A stretch of DNA of 64,000 bases from the NCBI RefSeq assembly GCF_045679555.1, contig NC_092091.1, positions 91,840,190 to 91,904,189 of the forward strand, in the 5' to 3' direction. Below, piece by piece: positions 34,478-45,880 of this stretch. Source of the DNA: Salvelinus alpinus. Lineage: Eukaryota; Chordata; Actinopteri; Salmoniformes; Salmonidae. Within the stretch, counting starts at the first letter, position 1, and every line of letters starts with the position of its first letter. The position numbers and the translations under genes are program-made. The notes under the pieces are model-generated. The model was given only the letters and a program-made list of their open reading frames with translations. It was not told where the DNA came from and did not search any database.

Positions 34478-34770
34478 GGACTATATTACTGTATGGTAGC
34501 TAGGACTATAAGACTATATGGTAGCTAGGACTATAATACTACATGGTAACTAGGACTATAAGACTATATGGGAGCTAGGACTATAAGACTATATGGTAGC
34601 TAGGACTATAAGACTATATGGTAGCTAGGACTATAAGACTATATGGTAGCTAGGACTATAAGACTATATGGTAGCTAGGACTATATGACTATATGGTATC
34701 TAGGACTATAAGACTATATGGTAGCTAGGACTATAAGACTAAATGGTAGCTCGGACTATAAGAACAATTT
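34478..34770. repeat. 25-bp minisatellite, about 11 copies
   Basis: Unit GGACTATAAGACTATATGGT followed by AGCTA. Sits between two copies of the same SINE head. Confidence 0.93.
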
Positions 34771-34784
34771 CTCATTTTCAATGA

Positions 34785-34925
34785 CTGCTTAGGAACAGTG
34801 GGTTTACTGCCTTGTTCAGGGTTAGAACGACAGAGTTGTACCTTGTCAGCTTGGGGATTCAAACTTGTAACGTTTCAGTTACGAGCACAACGCTCTAACC
34901 ACTAGGCTACCCTGCCGCCCCATAA
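34785..34925 (-). repeat. tRNA-derived SINE
   Basis: Minus strand: GGGGCGGCAGGGTAGCCTAG, an A-box-like TAGCCTAGTGG, then a B-box-like segment, then a body with AACAAGGCAGTAAACCC. Typical of tRNA-derived salmonid SINEs; not a functional tRNA, since no cloverleaf can be completed. Confidence 0.75.
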
Positions 34926-35112
34926 TGCTGTCTAGTAGATTTGGTTGGCTATAGACCTACAGTAAATTAGTATATAAAGCTATCTAGTAGATTAGGTTGG
35001 CTATGTGCCTATGGGAAATGATATCATCTGTTTCCTAATATCCTGCTTCATAATATCCTAATCATTATTTGACTGTTCTACTGTTGACTGACTATGTACT
35101 GTCTTCTTCCAG
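34926..35112 (+). promoter_or_regulatory. upstream region of the CARD-NACHT gene, possible TATA box
   Basis: TATATAAAGC at 34971-34980 lies 190 bp before the start codon. A good acceptor (CTTCTTCCAG, ending 35112) lies 52 bp before it, so either the transcript starts near 35000 or an unseen upstream exon splices to 35113. A short repeat, CTAGTAGATT.GGTTGGCTAT, occurs at 34932 and 34987. Confidence 0.25.
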
Positions 35113-35163
35113 AGATCCTACGTGTTGAAACATACCAGTGATGCTGCAGAAACAACCTGAGAC

Positions 35164-35500
35164 ATGGCTTCCACAAGAAAATCTGCTTTAGAGTACATTA
35201 AAAATGGAAGGTTACATCTCATTGGAAGGCTCCAGAATCTGCCCCTCATTGTGGAAAACCTGTTCCAGCGCAAGGTTCTTCACGAGGAGGAAGTCAGTAA
35301 AATTGAGGCTGAAGTTGACCGTTTTGACCAAACCAGAAAAATACTGGACTGGGTCTCGGCCAAAGGAGAGGCTGCATGCTACGAGTTACTGGCGATTCTA
35401 GACATCACAAGGAAGAGGACCTTAGGCAACACTGACTTACAGCAATGGATCAGCTGCTTCCCCTTCAAGGAAGACCCAGAGATGACAGACTACTTTGTTG
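35164..35500 (+). CDS. NLR exon 1: CARD
   Basis: Starts MASTRKSALEYIKNG; ends in a GTAAGT donor at 35501 after one base of a glycine codon. The pattern of six amphipathic helices, with LFQRKVLHEEEVSKIEAE, ILDWVSAKGEAACYELL and a final helix, is that of a caspase recruitment domain, which mediates homotypic contacts in inflammasome and NF-kB signalling. A PYD or death-domain alternative fits less well because of the VLHEEE and KG.ACYELL signatures. Start chosen as the first ATG of the frame, right after the acceptor-derived 5' UTR. Confidence 0.85.
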
Positions 35501-36080
35501 GTAAGTGATTGTATAGTATCCTATTAGTATACACTATATAGTATACAATTTGCTGGGCAGAAAATAGCAGACCTGTTAAAATGTGTCTTTCAAATATATG
35601 CACTCTGTGAACAGGTTTTGTACTTTTGGCACTATTCCTTTGGTTCCATGGTGCTGGGGAAGCTATTTGAAGCGCACATTGAAGGGGGTTAATGTACCTT
35701 TTTAGATTGTTCATCAAAAACAAGGACGACCAATGTCCTTTTCATGAAGTAAAAAACCTTCATTATGATGGCATGTTCAATAGAGATTTGTGTTATTGTC
35801 CTCCCTGATGAAGGCTATGCTGAAATGTGTCAGAGTTTTTATAGATATTGTTCTATTGAACATGCCCATCATAATAAAGGCATTTTAACTTTGTTTTTAG
35901 TGCCCCTCGGTCCTTCTTGTTTTTGATGACCATTTATCCCCAAAAGATCACCTTCAATCTATGAAGATCTACCAGTGTATCCTTGTAGCTTTCTATCCTG
36001 ACATTCTCTCGTCCTTTAGATTGGCTTTGATTTGTTGGCACAGTGCATTTACTCTCTCTTCCCTTAATACCCTTATTTAG

Positions 36081-37761
36081 GTTCAAAACCCTGTCACAGA
36101 TATCAGACACAGCTGAAATGTGAAGCACGGAGGATCACAGAGGGTGCATGGAAACAAAACTGTAGTCTCCTACCAGAGAGATTTAGAAATGAGGGGACTT
36201 TTTCTTACACCCCTCTTGTGTTAGATACAGACGTGCATTCATCTGACTCTGAAATTAAAATGAAGAATAAAAGATGCAAGAAAGTTCGCCCTAAAAAGCT
36301 AAAGAGCTTCATCCCCATGGCCAAACAGGAAACATCCCCGGCTGAGCTGCTAAAAACACATGAGAAAAAAATCCTCCTGGTTGGAAAACCTGGAATTGGA
36401 AAAACAACAGTCGCCCATCAAATGTTGAACCTCTGGGCAGAGAAAGATCACAGAGAACTAGATTACATGTTTTATTTTGATGTGAGAGACATTTCACACA
36501 GAAAACCCATGAACCTGGAGGACCTTCTCTTTAACATGTACAGTGAGCCAAAAGAAAGCAAAGAAGAAGTGTTACAGGATATTAAGAAGAACTCTGAAAA
36601 CGTTATCATCATATTTGATGGAATCACAGACACAGACCTCTCCTCTCGGTCGGTAGTAAAGGACCTCGTGGAGAACCTCCTCCCGGATGCAAAAATTGTG
36701 ACCACATGCAGACCAGATCAATCTGAAGACTTCCTGACAGACTGGCCCGTAGACTGGTTCAGAGTGGAGGTGAAAGGGTTCAGTGATGAATCCATCAGGG
36801 CTTACTTAACACAGATGCTGAGTGCTGAGCCTGACTCCTTGAGCAGTGTGTTAAACAACCTAGAGTTGTTCAGTCTGTGCCATGTCCCAATGTACGCACT
36901 GATGGTGGTTACCTGCATTTATTTCCCTACCCCAGAGGCTCCTAAACAGACATGCACTATAACTGAAATGTACAGCAACATCCTCCGTCACTGCATGCAA
37001 AAACACAGTGCCAAAAGATGTAAGGATACCGACAAGTGTCTCAAAGAAAACAAAGAGAAAATATTGTCATTGGCAGAAATTGCTTTTGATGCAACAAATG
37101 AAAAAAACATGAACTTGACAACACTGAGTTGTGAAGAAAGCAGTGTCCATTTTGCATTATTGGGGGCACTTATGGTTAAGGTTGCACCCACAGCGTCAGA
37201 CACTTACTCTGCATTTCTCCACTACACAATGCAGGAGTTCTTTGGTGCCCTTTGGCTCTTACAGAATCCAGACAAAATCAGAGAGGTTCTACAGAAGTGC
37301 CAGACTGAAGAATGGAAACACACAAAACACTTGATTCCTTTCCTGTGTGGGCTTCTGAATGAGAGGAATATTAGATTGGTTAACAGTCTAGTTCCAGCTC
37401 AACAGATCAAGAAGACGTCAGAATGGTTCCTCAAGGAAGTGGTGAACACATTTCTTCCATCTCAAACAAACCAAGATCATGCAGAAGGTGGTGCTCCTGA
37501 GTTTGAGATAGATCTTCTGTTTTTGTGTCAGTGTTTGTATGAATATCAGTCTACTGAGGCCTGTCTGCTTCTCCTGGACAAACTGGACTATCATCTAGAC
37601 CTGAGTGGAAAACATCTTGATCCTCACCAGTGCTGTGCAGTCTCTTATGTGACCAGTCAGTCTGCAGAGAGAAAGGTTGGCTTGGACCTGAACGGCTGCA
37701 CTGTGTCAGACCAAGGAGTAAGGCTGATACTGGGCTCTCTGAAGAACGTCAGACATCTTGG
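36081..37761 (+). CDS. NLR exon 2: NACHT ATPase and helical domains
   Basis: Acceptor CTTATTTAG; the split glycine codon joins in frame to exon 1. About 560 residues. A pre-NACHT segment (YQTQLKCEARRITEG) leads to the P-loop GKPGIGKTT, a sensor-like CRPDQ after VTT, and Walker B IIIFDG. Canonical NLRs read DGxDE after the hydrophobic strand; here it is DGITDTD, with the second acid displaced by one residue. Downstream come winged-helix-like CHVPMYALMV, FLHYTMQEFFGALWLL (the usual FxHxxxQEFFAA motif) and a first LRR (LDLNGCTVSDQGVRLILGSL). The exon ends GG|GTAATA. Confidence 0.9.
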
Positions 37762-37957
37762 GTAATATTTTTGTTATCTAATTCACCAGTTTATTGCAAA
37801 TTAACCAGCCAAAGAAAGAGAAATGAGGATGAGGCAAACCATCTTTGAAAAATATATCTTCTATTCTCTTCCATTCAGATACTGAGTTATAAACACTTCT
37901 GTGTCATGCTACTTTTAAATAATCAGTATAATCTAATTTATAATCTATTATTTAAAG

Positions 37958-38242
37958 ACCATCCTCTGGTGAGTCATCTGACCCCTCAATGTTGTGTCAA
38001 CTCTGGACAAATTTGCTGAGCACTGAGGCAGATATGGACTTCACCACTTTACTTGGTCTCTGTGGAAATGAGTTGCACCTTCCAGTCCATTGTGAAAGAC
38101 GAGTGTTTGAGAGAGCAGAAGAAGTGATGAAGCAGAGTCTGGAGATGGTTCATCTCTGTCTACACTGGGATCAGAGAATTGTTCTCAGTGAAGCTCTCAG
38201 CAAAACCATTTTAAAGTGTCTATCTAATATCAACAAGCTCAG
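37958..38242 (+). CDS. NLR exon 3: leucine-rich module
   Basis: 95 codons, acceptor TTTAAAG (short pyrimidine tract, weakest in the gene), donor GTGAGT. Contains FTTLLGLCGNELHLP and ends in NINKLR. It has no close repeat in the window. Confidence 0.75.
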
Positions 38243-38489
38243 GTGAGTGTTTCCACAGCGAATGTATATTTACTCAATGTCTTCGTGACTATTATTTTAC
38301 TTAAGTCAATTGAGAACATATTGTTCTTATTTCCAATGACAACCTATCAAACGGCTAAGACGGACAAATAAGACATAACAACACAACAAGATAGACATGA
38401 CAACAGTATTCAGTCTGTAAAAGAGGCAGCAGTCACATTCTCCCTGCTTCTATCTGAACATAGACATTCTTGTGTTTTATGGGTCACAG

Positions 38490-38921
38490 GTTTACCCCTC
38501 TACAGCATCAGAGAGGATCCCCTGAAAGACTGGAGACAGAAGAGAAAGCAGTCCTACTAGATTTGTGTCTACAAGCAGCACTAGATCACAGAGAAACGTT
38601 CCAAAGAACTGTGAATACACTGCTGTCACTGTTCTCTGTACATCAAACTGAGAGATATGACATCCTGCTGGATCTGTACTCTCATGTGAAGGACTATGAG
38701 ACTCAAACAGGCAGGAGTGTCCTTCCAGCATTACAGACAGTTTACCAGTCAGCCAGTCCTGCAGTCTGGTCCATAGACCTCTCAGAGAGAAAGGCCTCCC
38801 TCCTCCTAGAAGTGCTGAAACTCCAACCAGAGAAGAAACCAGTAGTGCTGAAGGGCTGGTCAGATGAAGAGAGTGAAGTGAGGAGTTTCCTTCAGTGTCT
38901 GTCCTACATCTCACAGCTGAG
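38490..38921 (+). CDS. NLR exon 4: tandem module 1
   Basis: 144 codons. First of four duplicated exons that share LLDLYSHVKDYETQTGR, VWSIDLSERKASLLLE, GWSDEESEVRSFLQCL and a terminal ISQLR. The module ends resemble an LRR beta strand, the rest is helical in character. Confidence 0.82.
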
Positions 38922-39184
38922 GTGAGTTGGATCAGTACAGTTCAGAGATTTTAGTTTTCTTATAGAGGAAGCTTGTAGATTTCTGCAGTAACTTAACAAA
39001 CTAAACAGTAACATACTGTTTAGAAAATATGTGATCTTTGCAGTCAGGATTTTGAAGAACAATTTATGTGGATTATGAGATTAGAAAGATAGTCATTGTA
39101 TTATACCCACCGTAATGTGACCATCAGAAATGCATATCAAGTCTCTCACATTTTCATCTATTTGTTGTTCAACTGTTCTTGTAG

Positions 39185-39619
39185 TTTTGATCCACCACAG
39201 GATCAGAGAAGATCTCCTGAAGAGAGGACAAAGAGAGAGAAGACATTCCTACTGAATCTGTGTCTTCAAGCAGCTCTCCATGAGAGAGGAACCATACAAA
39301 CAACTGTAGAGAAAGTGTTGTCACTGTCTGAAGTATATCGCTATCAGAAATGTGATTTCCTGCTGGATCTGTACTCACATGTGAAGGACTATGAGACTCA
39401 AACAGGCAGGAGTGTCCTTCCAACATTACAGCCAGTTTACCAGTCAGCTCCTGCAGTCTGGTTCATAGACCTCTCAGAGAGAAAGGCCTCCCTCCTCCTA
39501 GAACTAAAAATGCTGAAACTCCAACCAGAGAATAAACCAGTAGAGCTGAAGGGCTGGTCAGATGAAGAGAGTGAAGTGAGGAGTTTCCTTCAGTGTCTGC
39601 CCCACATCTCACAGCTGAG
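39185..39619 (+). CDS. NLR exon 5: tandem module 2
   Basis: 145 codons, acceptor CTTGTAG, donor GTGTGT. Opens with SFDPPQDQRRSPEE, then FLLNLCLQAALHERG and the shared module core. Its first half is nearly identical to exon 7. Confidence 0.82.
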
Positions 39620-39833
39620 GTGTGTTGGTTTTCATAGTAATATTTTCTCATGTTTATGATGTAACAATACTCTAATAATATCTACATGTTTCAACATGTT
39701 AATTTTGTCCCTTGTTTGTCCTCAGTTCAGTATCATCTAATTTCAGAGTTTTGTGTTTACTAGTTTAAATAGATGTGGTACACATCACACAGTGTCAGAT
39801 TGTCTGAATCAGCCTTTACTGTCCTTGTTGCAG

Positions 39834-40271
39834 CTTTAATCCATGGAGGTCTGATCCCTCAAAGCGGATCAAGTTCCTGGTCGATCTCCTGTCTCAAGCA
39901 GCAGAGTGGGAGGAGCAGACAGGAGAGAAGACACTGAAGCTGGTATCATCAGTGTGTACTTACAGAAACTTTCCTTTTCTCAGTGGAGACAATTCTAAAC
40001 AGAGTGATTTCCTGCTGGATCTGTACTCACATGTGAAGGACTATGAGACTCAAACAGGCAGGAGTGTCCTTCCAGCATTACAGCCAGTTTACCAGTCAGC
40101 CAGTCCTGCAGTCTGGTCCATAGACCTCTCAGAGAGAAAGGCCTCCCTCCTCCTAGAAGTGCTGAAACTCCAACCAGAGAAGAAACCAGTAGAGGTCTTG
40201 AAGGGCTGGTCAGATGAAGAGAATGAAGTGAGGAGTTTCCTTCAGTGTCTGCCCTACATCTCACAGCTGAG
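39834..40271 (+). CDS. NLR exon 6: tandem module 3
   Basis: 146 codons, acceptor TTGCAG. Its first 50 residues (SFNPWRSDPSKRIKFL) differ from the other modules, while the second half is almost identical to exon 4. One codon is inserted in the KPVEVLKGW segment. Confidence 0.8.
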
Positions 40272-40553
40272 GTGTGTGAGTTTATCCAACAAGAGTCCAT
40301 ATGTCATTGAACTGGTGTAGATAGTATTTATGTTTTACACTGTCTTTATCTTTTTAATACATGCACATATGAAGATGCTGTAGAAACTCTAATTCAGTAG
40401 GAATTTAAATTGAACAAAATGCCAATTCATAGTTGTATTGTTTTAAAAGATGGAGTCATATGGTGCTATTAGTTTTCAGTTCCCCAACCCTGTTACTCAT
40501 ATCAGTCCTCATCACTCACCTGTATATCATCTGTGTTTAAAATGTTTGTTCAG

Positions 40554-40973
40554 ATTTCCTCCACTGATGGATAATATAGAGAGGAGAAAGAGAGAGAAGA
40601 CATTCCTACTGAATCTGTGTCTTCAAGCAGCTCTCCATGAAAGAGGAACCATACAAACAACTGTAGAGAAAGTGTTGTCACTGTCTGAAGTATATGACAA
40701 TCAGAAAGATCATTTCCTGCTGGATCTGTACTCACATGTGAAGGACTATGAGACTCAAACAGGCAGGAGTGTCCTTACAGCATTACAGCCAGTTTACCAG
40801 TCAGCCAGTCCTGCAGTCTGGTCCATAGACCTCTCAGAGAGAAAGGCCTCCCTCCTCCTAGAAGTGCTGAAACTCCAAACAGAGAAGAAACCAGTAGAGC
40901 TGAAGGGCTGGTCAGATGAAGAGAGTGAAGTGAGGAGTTTCCTTCAGTGTCTGTCCCACATCTCACAGCTGAG
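40554..40973 (+). CDS. NLR exon 7: tandem module 4
   Basis: 140 codons, acceptor TTGTTCAG, donor GTGAGT. First half like exon 5, second half like exon 4. It precedes the intron that has been invaded by a gypsy element. Confidence 0.82.
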
Positions 40974-41282
40974 GTGAGTCTGAACATGTGTGGTGGTTAG
41001 TGATTATGTGATGATAGTGATTATTGTTTTTATAAACATTTGACATAAAACTTAGTGTTGGTGAATCTGGTAACATGTATCTGCCGATTTCCTGACATAA
41101 CAAATGTTGCATTACCAAATGTCACACAGAATTTGTGAACTCATCAAAATTTTGTGATGCTTAACATTTGTCTTTTAGATATCTTGTGAATTTTATCTTT
41201 CAGAAATCTTCTAACATGAAACCTGAAAGTTTATACTCAGAATAGCTAATCTAGAGAACCAAATGTCATGCATATTATGGAA
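40974..41282 (+). other. intron 7, surviving 5' portion
   Basis: 41110-41282 matches 4258-4372 in front of NLR copy 1. The match ends at ATTATGGAA (41282), where gypsy-derived sequence starts. Confidence 0.7.
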
Positions 41283-41721
41283 TCACGTTTCAGGAGAAGA
41301 CCCCGATGCAGACAGTGTCGAAGTAACAGAAGTTTATTACAAAAACAAGTGGCAGGCAAAAAGGCAGGTCAAGGGCAGGCAGAGGTCAATAATCCAGGGT
41401 GGTGTGACAATGTACATAAATGGCAGGCAGTCTCAGGGTCGGCGCAGGCAGAGGTCAATAATCCAGGGTGGTGTGACAAGGTACCGAACTGCAGGTCAGG
41501 GCAGGTAGGATGGTCAAACCAAGAAATCTAGAAAACAGGAACTTTAGAAAAGACAGGAGAAAGGGGCAAAATGCTGGAAGACTTGACAAACAAAACTAAC
41601 TGGCAACAGACGAACAGAGAACATAGGTATAAATACACTGGGGATAATGGGGAAGATGGGCGACACTTGGAGGGGGGTGGAGACAATCATAAAGACATGT
41701 GAAACAGATCAGGGTGTGACA
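41283..41721 (-). repeat. 3' LTR of gypsy fragment 2
   Basis: Reads TGTCACACCCTGAT at its minus-strand start beside the polypurine tract. It contains a TATAAATAC-like box on the plus-strand complement near 41630 and a direct repeat of GGCAGAGGTCAATAATCCAG (41377, 41447). The outer edge is set by the end of intron homology. Confidence 0.6.
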
Positions 41722-41909
41722 GTACCCCCCCCCCCCCCCCTCTATGGGCGCTACCTGGTTTTCCAGCTTTGGAAACAGGAGACAAAGGGCTGTGAGACAT
41801 GGGTTTGATCCTAGACACATGAAAAGTGGGATGTATACGGAGGGTACGCGGCAACAGAAGATGAACAGCAGAGGGGATAATGATCTTGGAGACGGGGAAA
41901 GGACCGATA

Positions 41910-42658
41910 AACCGGGGGGAAGGTTTGTGGGACTACACCTGGGGGGGCAGATCTCGGGTGAACAGCCATACCCTCTGCCCGAGATGGGGGAGGTCTGCTT
42001 GTCGTTGATACCTGGAGGTGGTCTTGAGAAGAGCCGACCGGGCGAGACAAACATCTGGGTACACCGACCTCTTCCTATTACTCCGGGAACCTGATAACCC
42101 AGGGAACGCTCAAAGGGCAAGAGCCCCGTGGCAGAGCAGGGAAGGGTGTTGCCGGCGTATTCGACCCACACTAGTTGCTGGCTCCAGGTGGTGGGGTTGC
42201 TGGGGGCCAGGCAGTGAAGAGTCGTTTTCAGGTCTTGGTTGGCTCGCTCCGACTGGTCGTTAGACTGTGGAACCCGGAGGACGACGACCCAATGTGTGTG
42301 CAGAACACATTCCAGAACTGGGACGAAAACTGAGGACCCTGGGAGGAGACTATGTATACTGGGAACCCATAGATCCGGAAGACGTGCTGTACCATGAGCT
42401 GGGCCATCTCTTTGGCGGAGAGGAATGAAGTGGGCGGCTTTGGAAAATCGGTCCACAACAGTCAGGATGGCAGGGTTTCCATAATTTCCGTGACAAAGTC
42501 CAGGGATATGTGAGACAAGGGACAGTGAGGGACAAGCATAGGTTGGAGGAAACAAGCCGGAGCTTGCCGATGAGCTTGTTCTGCGCACAAATCATGCAGG
42601 TGGCGACGAACGCAGAGACGTCAGGAACCATGGTAGGCCACCAAAAGCATTGTCGCAC
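41910..42658 (-). pseudogene. gypsy fragment 2: integrase
   Basis: Pieces in different frames: CMICAQNK (zinc-binding CxxC), [16 protein letters not shown] (first core aspartate region), and [12 protein letters not shown] (third core acid). Frameshifts separate them, so no working integrase is encoded. Confidence 0.8.
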
Positions 42659-42814
42659 AAAGGCCAGTGTCCGGTGGGAGCCCGGGTGGTAGGCAAGCCA
42701 GGAGGAATGGGCCCACTCCAGGACCGAGGAGCAGACAGCGTCAGAACAAACATCCGATTATCTGGGGCCCTCCGGTGTTCGGCTGGGAATGCTGCGCCTC
42801 CCGGACCTGCTTCC

Positions 42815-43348
42815 CTATTCCCAACTGAGTGCCGTCACCAAGCAAGAGGTGGGAAGGATGGTCTTGACTTCCGGGGGTGTAGCCGCGGGGCTATAGTGGT
42901 CTGTCCACACAATTAACGGTTGTTCCACCCCCTCCAGCCATTGCCTCCACTCCTCCAATACCATCTTCACTGAGAGAAGCTCACGATTCCCCACATCGTA
43001 ATTCATCTCCGTGGCGTTGAGGTGATGGGAGAAGAAGGTGCAGGAATGTAACTTGAGGTCCAGGGCCAAATGCTGGGTAAAGGACCACCCCCAGTCCGAC
43101 ATCCGAAGCATCGGACTCCACCACAAACTGGAGGGACGGGTCAGGATGAACCAAGATGGGAGCAGTGGTGAAACGGTGTTTGAGGTCCCGGAACGCCCGG
43201 TCCGCAGCTGGGGACTATGTGAACGGAACCTTGGGTGAGTGCAGACAGGGGGGAAGTCAGGGTGCTCTAACCCCGGATAAAGCGGCGATAGAAGTTGGCG
43301 AATCCCAGAAAATGTTGCAGCTGCACTCTGGACGTAGGCTGGGGCCAA
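42815..43348 (-). pseudogene. gypsy fragment 2: RNase H region
   Basis: Contains [17 protein letters not shown] connection sequence, then [20 protein letters not shown] and [18 protein letters not shown], the gypsy RNase H pattern, ending in VWTDH. Disrupted at both ends. Confidence 0.75.
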
Positions 43349-43393
43349 GCCACCACCGCTCTCACCTTCCCGGGATCCATCTGTACACTCCCT

Positions 43394-43900
43394 TCAGTGA
43401 TGACGTAGCCCAGGAAGGGGATGTTGGAGCGCTTTCACAAAAAGCTGGTTCTCCAGGAAGCTTTGGAGGACCTGTCGGATTTGTTCTTGGGCAGAGCGGG
43501 AGAAGACGAGGATGTCGTTGAGATGGACAAAGACGAACCAGTTCAACATTTCACGGAGAACATCATTAACCAGGGCATGGAACACAGCTGGAACATCAAC
43601 ACCCTTGGCTGTGTTGAAGGCTGTCTTCCACTCGTCCCCTTCCCGTATCTGCACTAGGTGGTAGGCGTTCCGTAGATCCAGCTTGGAGAACACGGTGGCC
43701 CATTGGAGCGGCTCGAAGGCCGAGGAGATGAGTGGTAGCGGGTAGCGGTTCTTCGCCGTGATGCCGTTGAGACCCTGGGAGTCGATGCACGGGCACAGGG
43801 TTTTGTCCTTCTTCTCCACAAAGAAGAACCCTGCGCCGGCGGGGGAGGCAGTAGGACGGATGAACCCGGCAGCTAGGGAGTCCTCAATATAGGTCTCCAT
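43394..43900 (-). pseudogene. gypsy fragment 2: reverse transcriptase
   Basis: [46 protein letters not shown] are standard gypsy RT blocks. The catalytic YxDD box reads HLND, so one catalytic aspartate and the tyrosine are replaced, and the preceding block is also damaged. Not functional. Confidence 0.88.
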
Positions 43901-44115
43901 AGCCTTGGTCTCTCGACCCTACAGTGAGTACAGTCATCCCCGGGTCAGAGTGGTGCCTGGGAGAAGGTCAATCCCACAGTCATTGGGTCGGTGCCGCAGA
44001 AGCAAAGAGGCCCGGTCTTAATGAACACCCCCCGGAGGTGCTGGTCACTTTTTCCTTAATGTCTGTTTTTTGTTGTTTGTCTGTTTGTGAATTGAGTTTT
44101 GTCTTTTCATTCCAG

Positions 44116-44373
44116 GCTGAATGTGGGTGTGGCAGTGAAACTGTCCAAACTGGTTATGAGGATAGAGAGAGGTGCTACTCCACTGACTGTCCCAGAACTC
44201 TCCTTGGTCCTAAAGAGCAGCCAGACACCAGAGAGAGTGTTATCCAGGGCTCTGAGCAGTGTGGTGTCCCTGCTGAGACTCTGGAGGGTTCAGTGTCTGG
44301 ACCTGACTGACTTCTGGATCCAGGGTCACTCTCTCATCGCACTGCTGTGTCACCAGGGACCTCTCTCTCTCAA
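44116..44373 (+). CDS. NLR exon 8: LRR-module
   Basis: 86 codons, acceptor CATTCCAG; donor GTCAGT after AA where copy 1 has AG, still usable but weaker, and it makes the split codon Lys instead of Arg. Paralogue of 5633-5890. Confidence 0.8.
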
Positions 44374-44465
44374 GTCAGTCTGAAGCTGATGTTTTTTAAA
44401 AGTAGAAATAGCATTCATGTGTTTTTCTTCATATTTCTAACTGCCTGTATGTTCCAACCTCCTAG

Positions 44466-44711
44466 ACTGAACTCAGACACTTTGCAGCAGCTGACTGTAG
44501 TTGTGTATGAAGCTCAGGACAAGGACTTGACTCAGTGGTTCCTGGAGAAGGTTGGTGGAGACCTGACCTCCTGCAGGCTGGACTGGGAAGTGCTTCTCTC
44601 TCTGCTGCAGCATTCAACCCATAACATCACTGTGGACCTCAGGAAGAACCGGCTTCTAGAGAAGAACATCTCAGATCTTCTCCCCTTTCTGGGAAGGGTT
44701 ACTCTCAAGAG
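44466..44711 (+). CDS. NLR exon 9: LRR-module
   Basis: 82 codons, acceptor CCTCCTAG, donor GTGGGA. Paralogue of 5989-6234 with few changes. Confidence 0.82.
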
Positions 44712-44958
44712 GTGGGAGAACTTCTTTCTCTGGTCAGACTTTCTTGAAATAATAAAATAACTATTTGTATCCAGTGAGATGTTGTTCTGAGTTATCCTCT
44801 GTATTATCATTAGGGTTTTATTCAAGAGGTGGGAGATCTTTATTCAATATTTATAGACTTTAATTATTCATGTCCTATCCAGCCAGTTGTTACTATGTGA
44901 GTTATCCTTTTTAAAACCTTGACATAACCACAACATTCCATTCTCCATGTTTGTTCAG

Positions 44959-45213
44959 GTCCAGTTCCAGCTTTGTAAAGTCCACCATTAGACAGATCTA
45001 TGACAGAGCCAGTGACTGTGTGTCCAGTTTGTTGAGTTCTTCAGACCATTGGATCAACCTGAACAGCAGAGAGCTGGACAGAGTGGACTGTTCTGCTCTG
45101 TGTTTTACCCTACAGCACAGCCACCAAGTCAAAGTCAACCTTCTGTGGACCTCCATACCACCGGGGGAGATAGAGAGCATCCTGCCTCTTCTGGACAGAG
45201 TCTCCCAACTCAG
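44959..45213 (+). CDS. NLR exon 10: LRR-module
   Basis: 85 codons, acceptor TTGTTCAG, donor GTTTAG. Paralogue of 6482-6739 with one codon deleted near YDRASDC. The next intron carries a nested insertion of 4.9 kb. Confidence 0.82.
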
Positions 45214-45880
45214 GTTTAGTTGGCACTCTTTGACCCTGCTAGAATGGATAGAACTATGAGGCTTTCCACTTCCTGATTGATTTAACCTCTAACCCTAACC
45301 TTAGTGTAATGTACTAACCTTAAAACGTCTTAGGGATCCCCTACAATCCCATATGGCTAGAATCCCGTCAATGGGATCGATTTGACAACATTCGGTAAAT
45401 TGCAGAGCGCAAATTCAAAAACACTAACTTCATAATATTAAACCTTCATGACGATGTAAGTATCTTACATAATTTAAAAGATACACTTCTTGTTAATACA
45501 GCCGCTGTGTCAGATTTCAAAAAGGCTTTACGGCGAAAATTATCTGAGGACACACGAAAGCAATACATTCATTTTCAATCCAAGCAGAGCCATCACGAAA
45601 GTCAGAAATAGCGATAAAATGTATCACTTACCTTTGAAGATCTTCAGCTGGTTGCAATCATAAGTGGTCCTTTTGTTCGATAAAGTCCTTTTTTTTTTCA
45701 AAAGAAGTCTGTTTAGCTGGCGCGCTTGACTCAGTAATCCACCGGTTTCTCTCTTTGAAAAATGCAGACAAAGAAGTTCTAAAAGCTACCGGTAAACTTC
45801 GTCGAAACAAGTCAAACAACGTGTCTATATCCTCAGGTTGTCTAAAATGTAAATCAATGATAACATTTCATACGGAAAGG

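Larger units (their letters stand above)
41283..44085 (-). mobile_element. truncated gypsy (Ty3) retrotransposon, fragment 2
   Basis: On the minus strand, from the right: reverse transcriptase, RNase H, integrase, a G-run polypurine tract (about 41724-41741), then an LTR starting TGTCACACCCTGAT at 41721. The 5' LTR, gag and protease are missing, so the right side was deleted. That deletion also explains the loss of the exon homologous to 5248-5514. Many stops and frameshifts. Confidence 0.85.

Noticed and set aside
34771..34925. tRNA gene
   Set aside because: A- and B-box-like motifs are present, but the flanking sequence cannot form a cloverleaf and the body is SINE-like.
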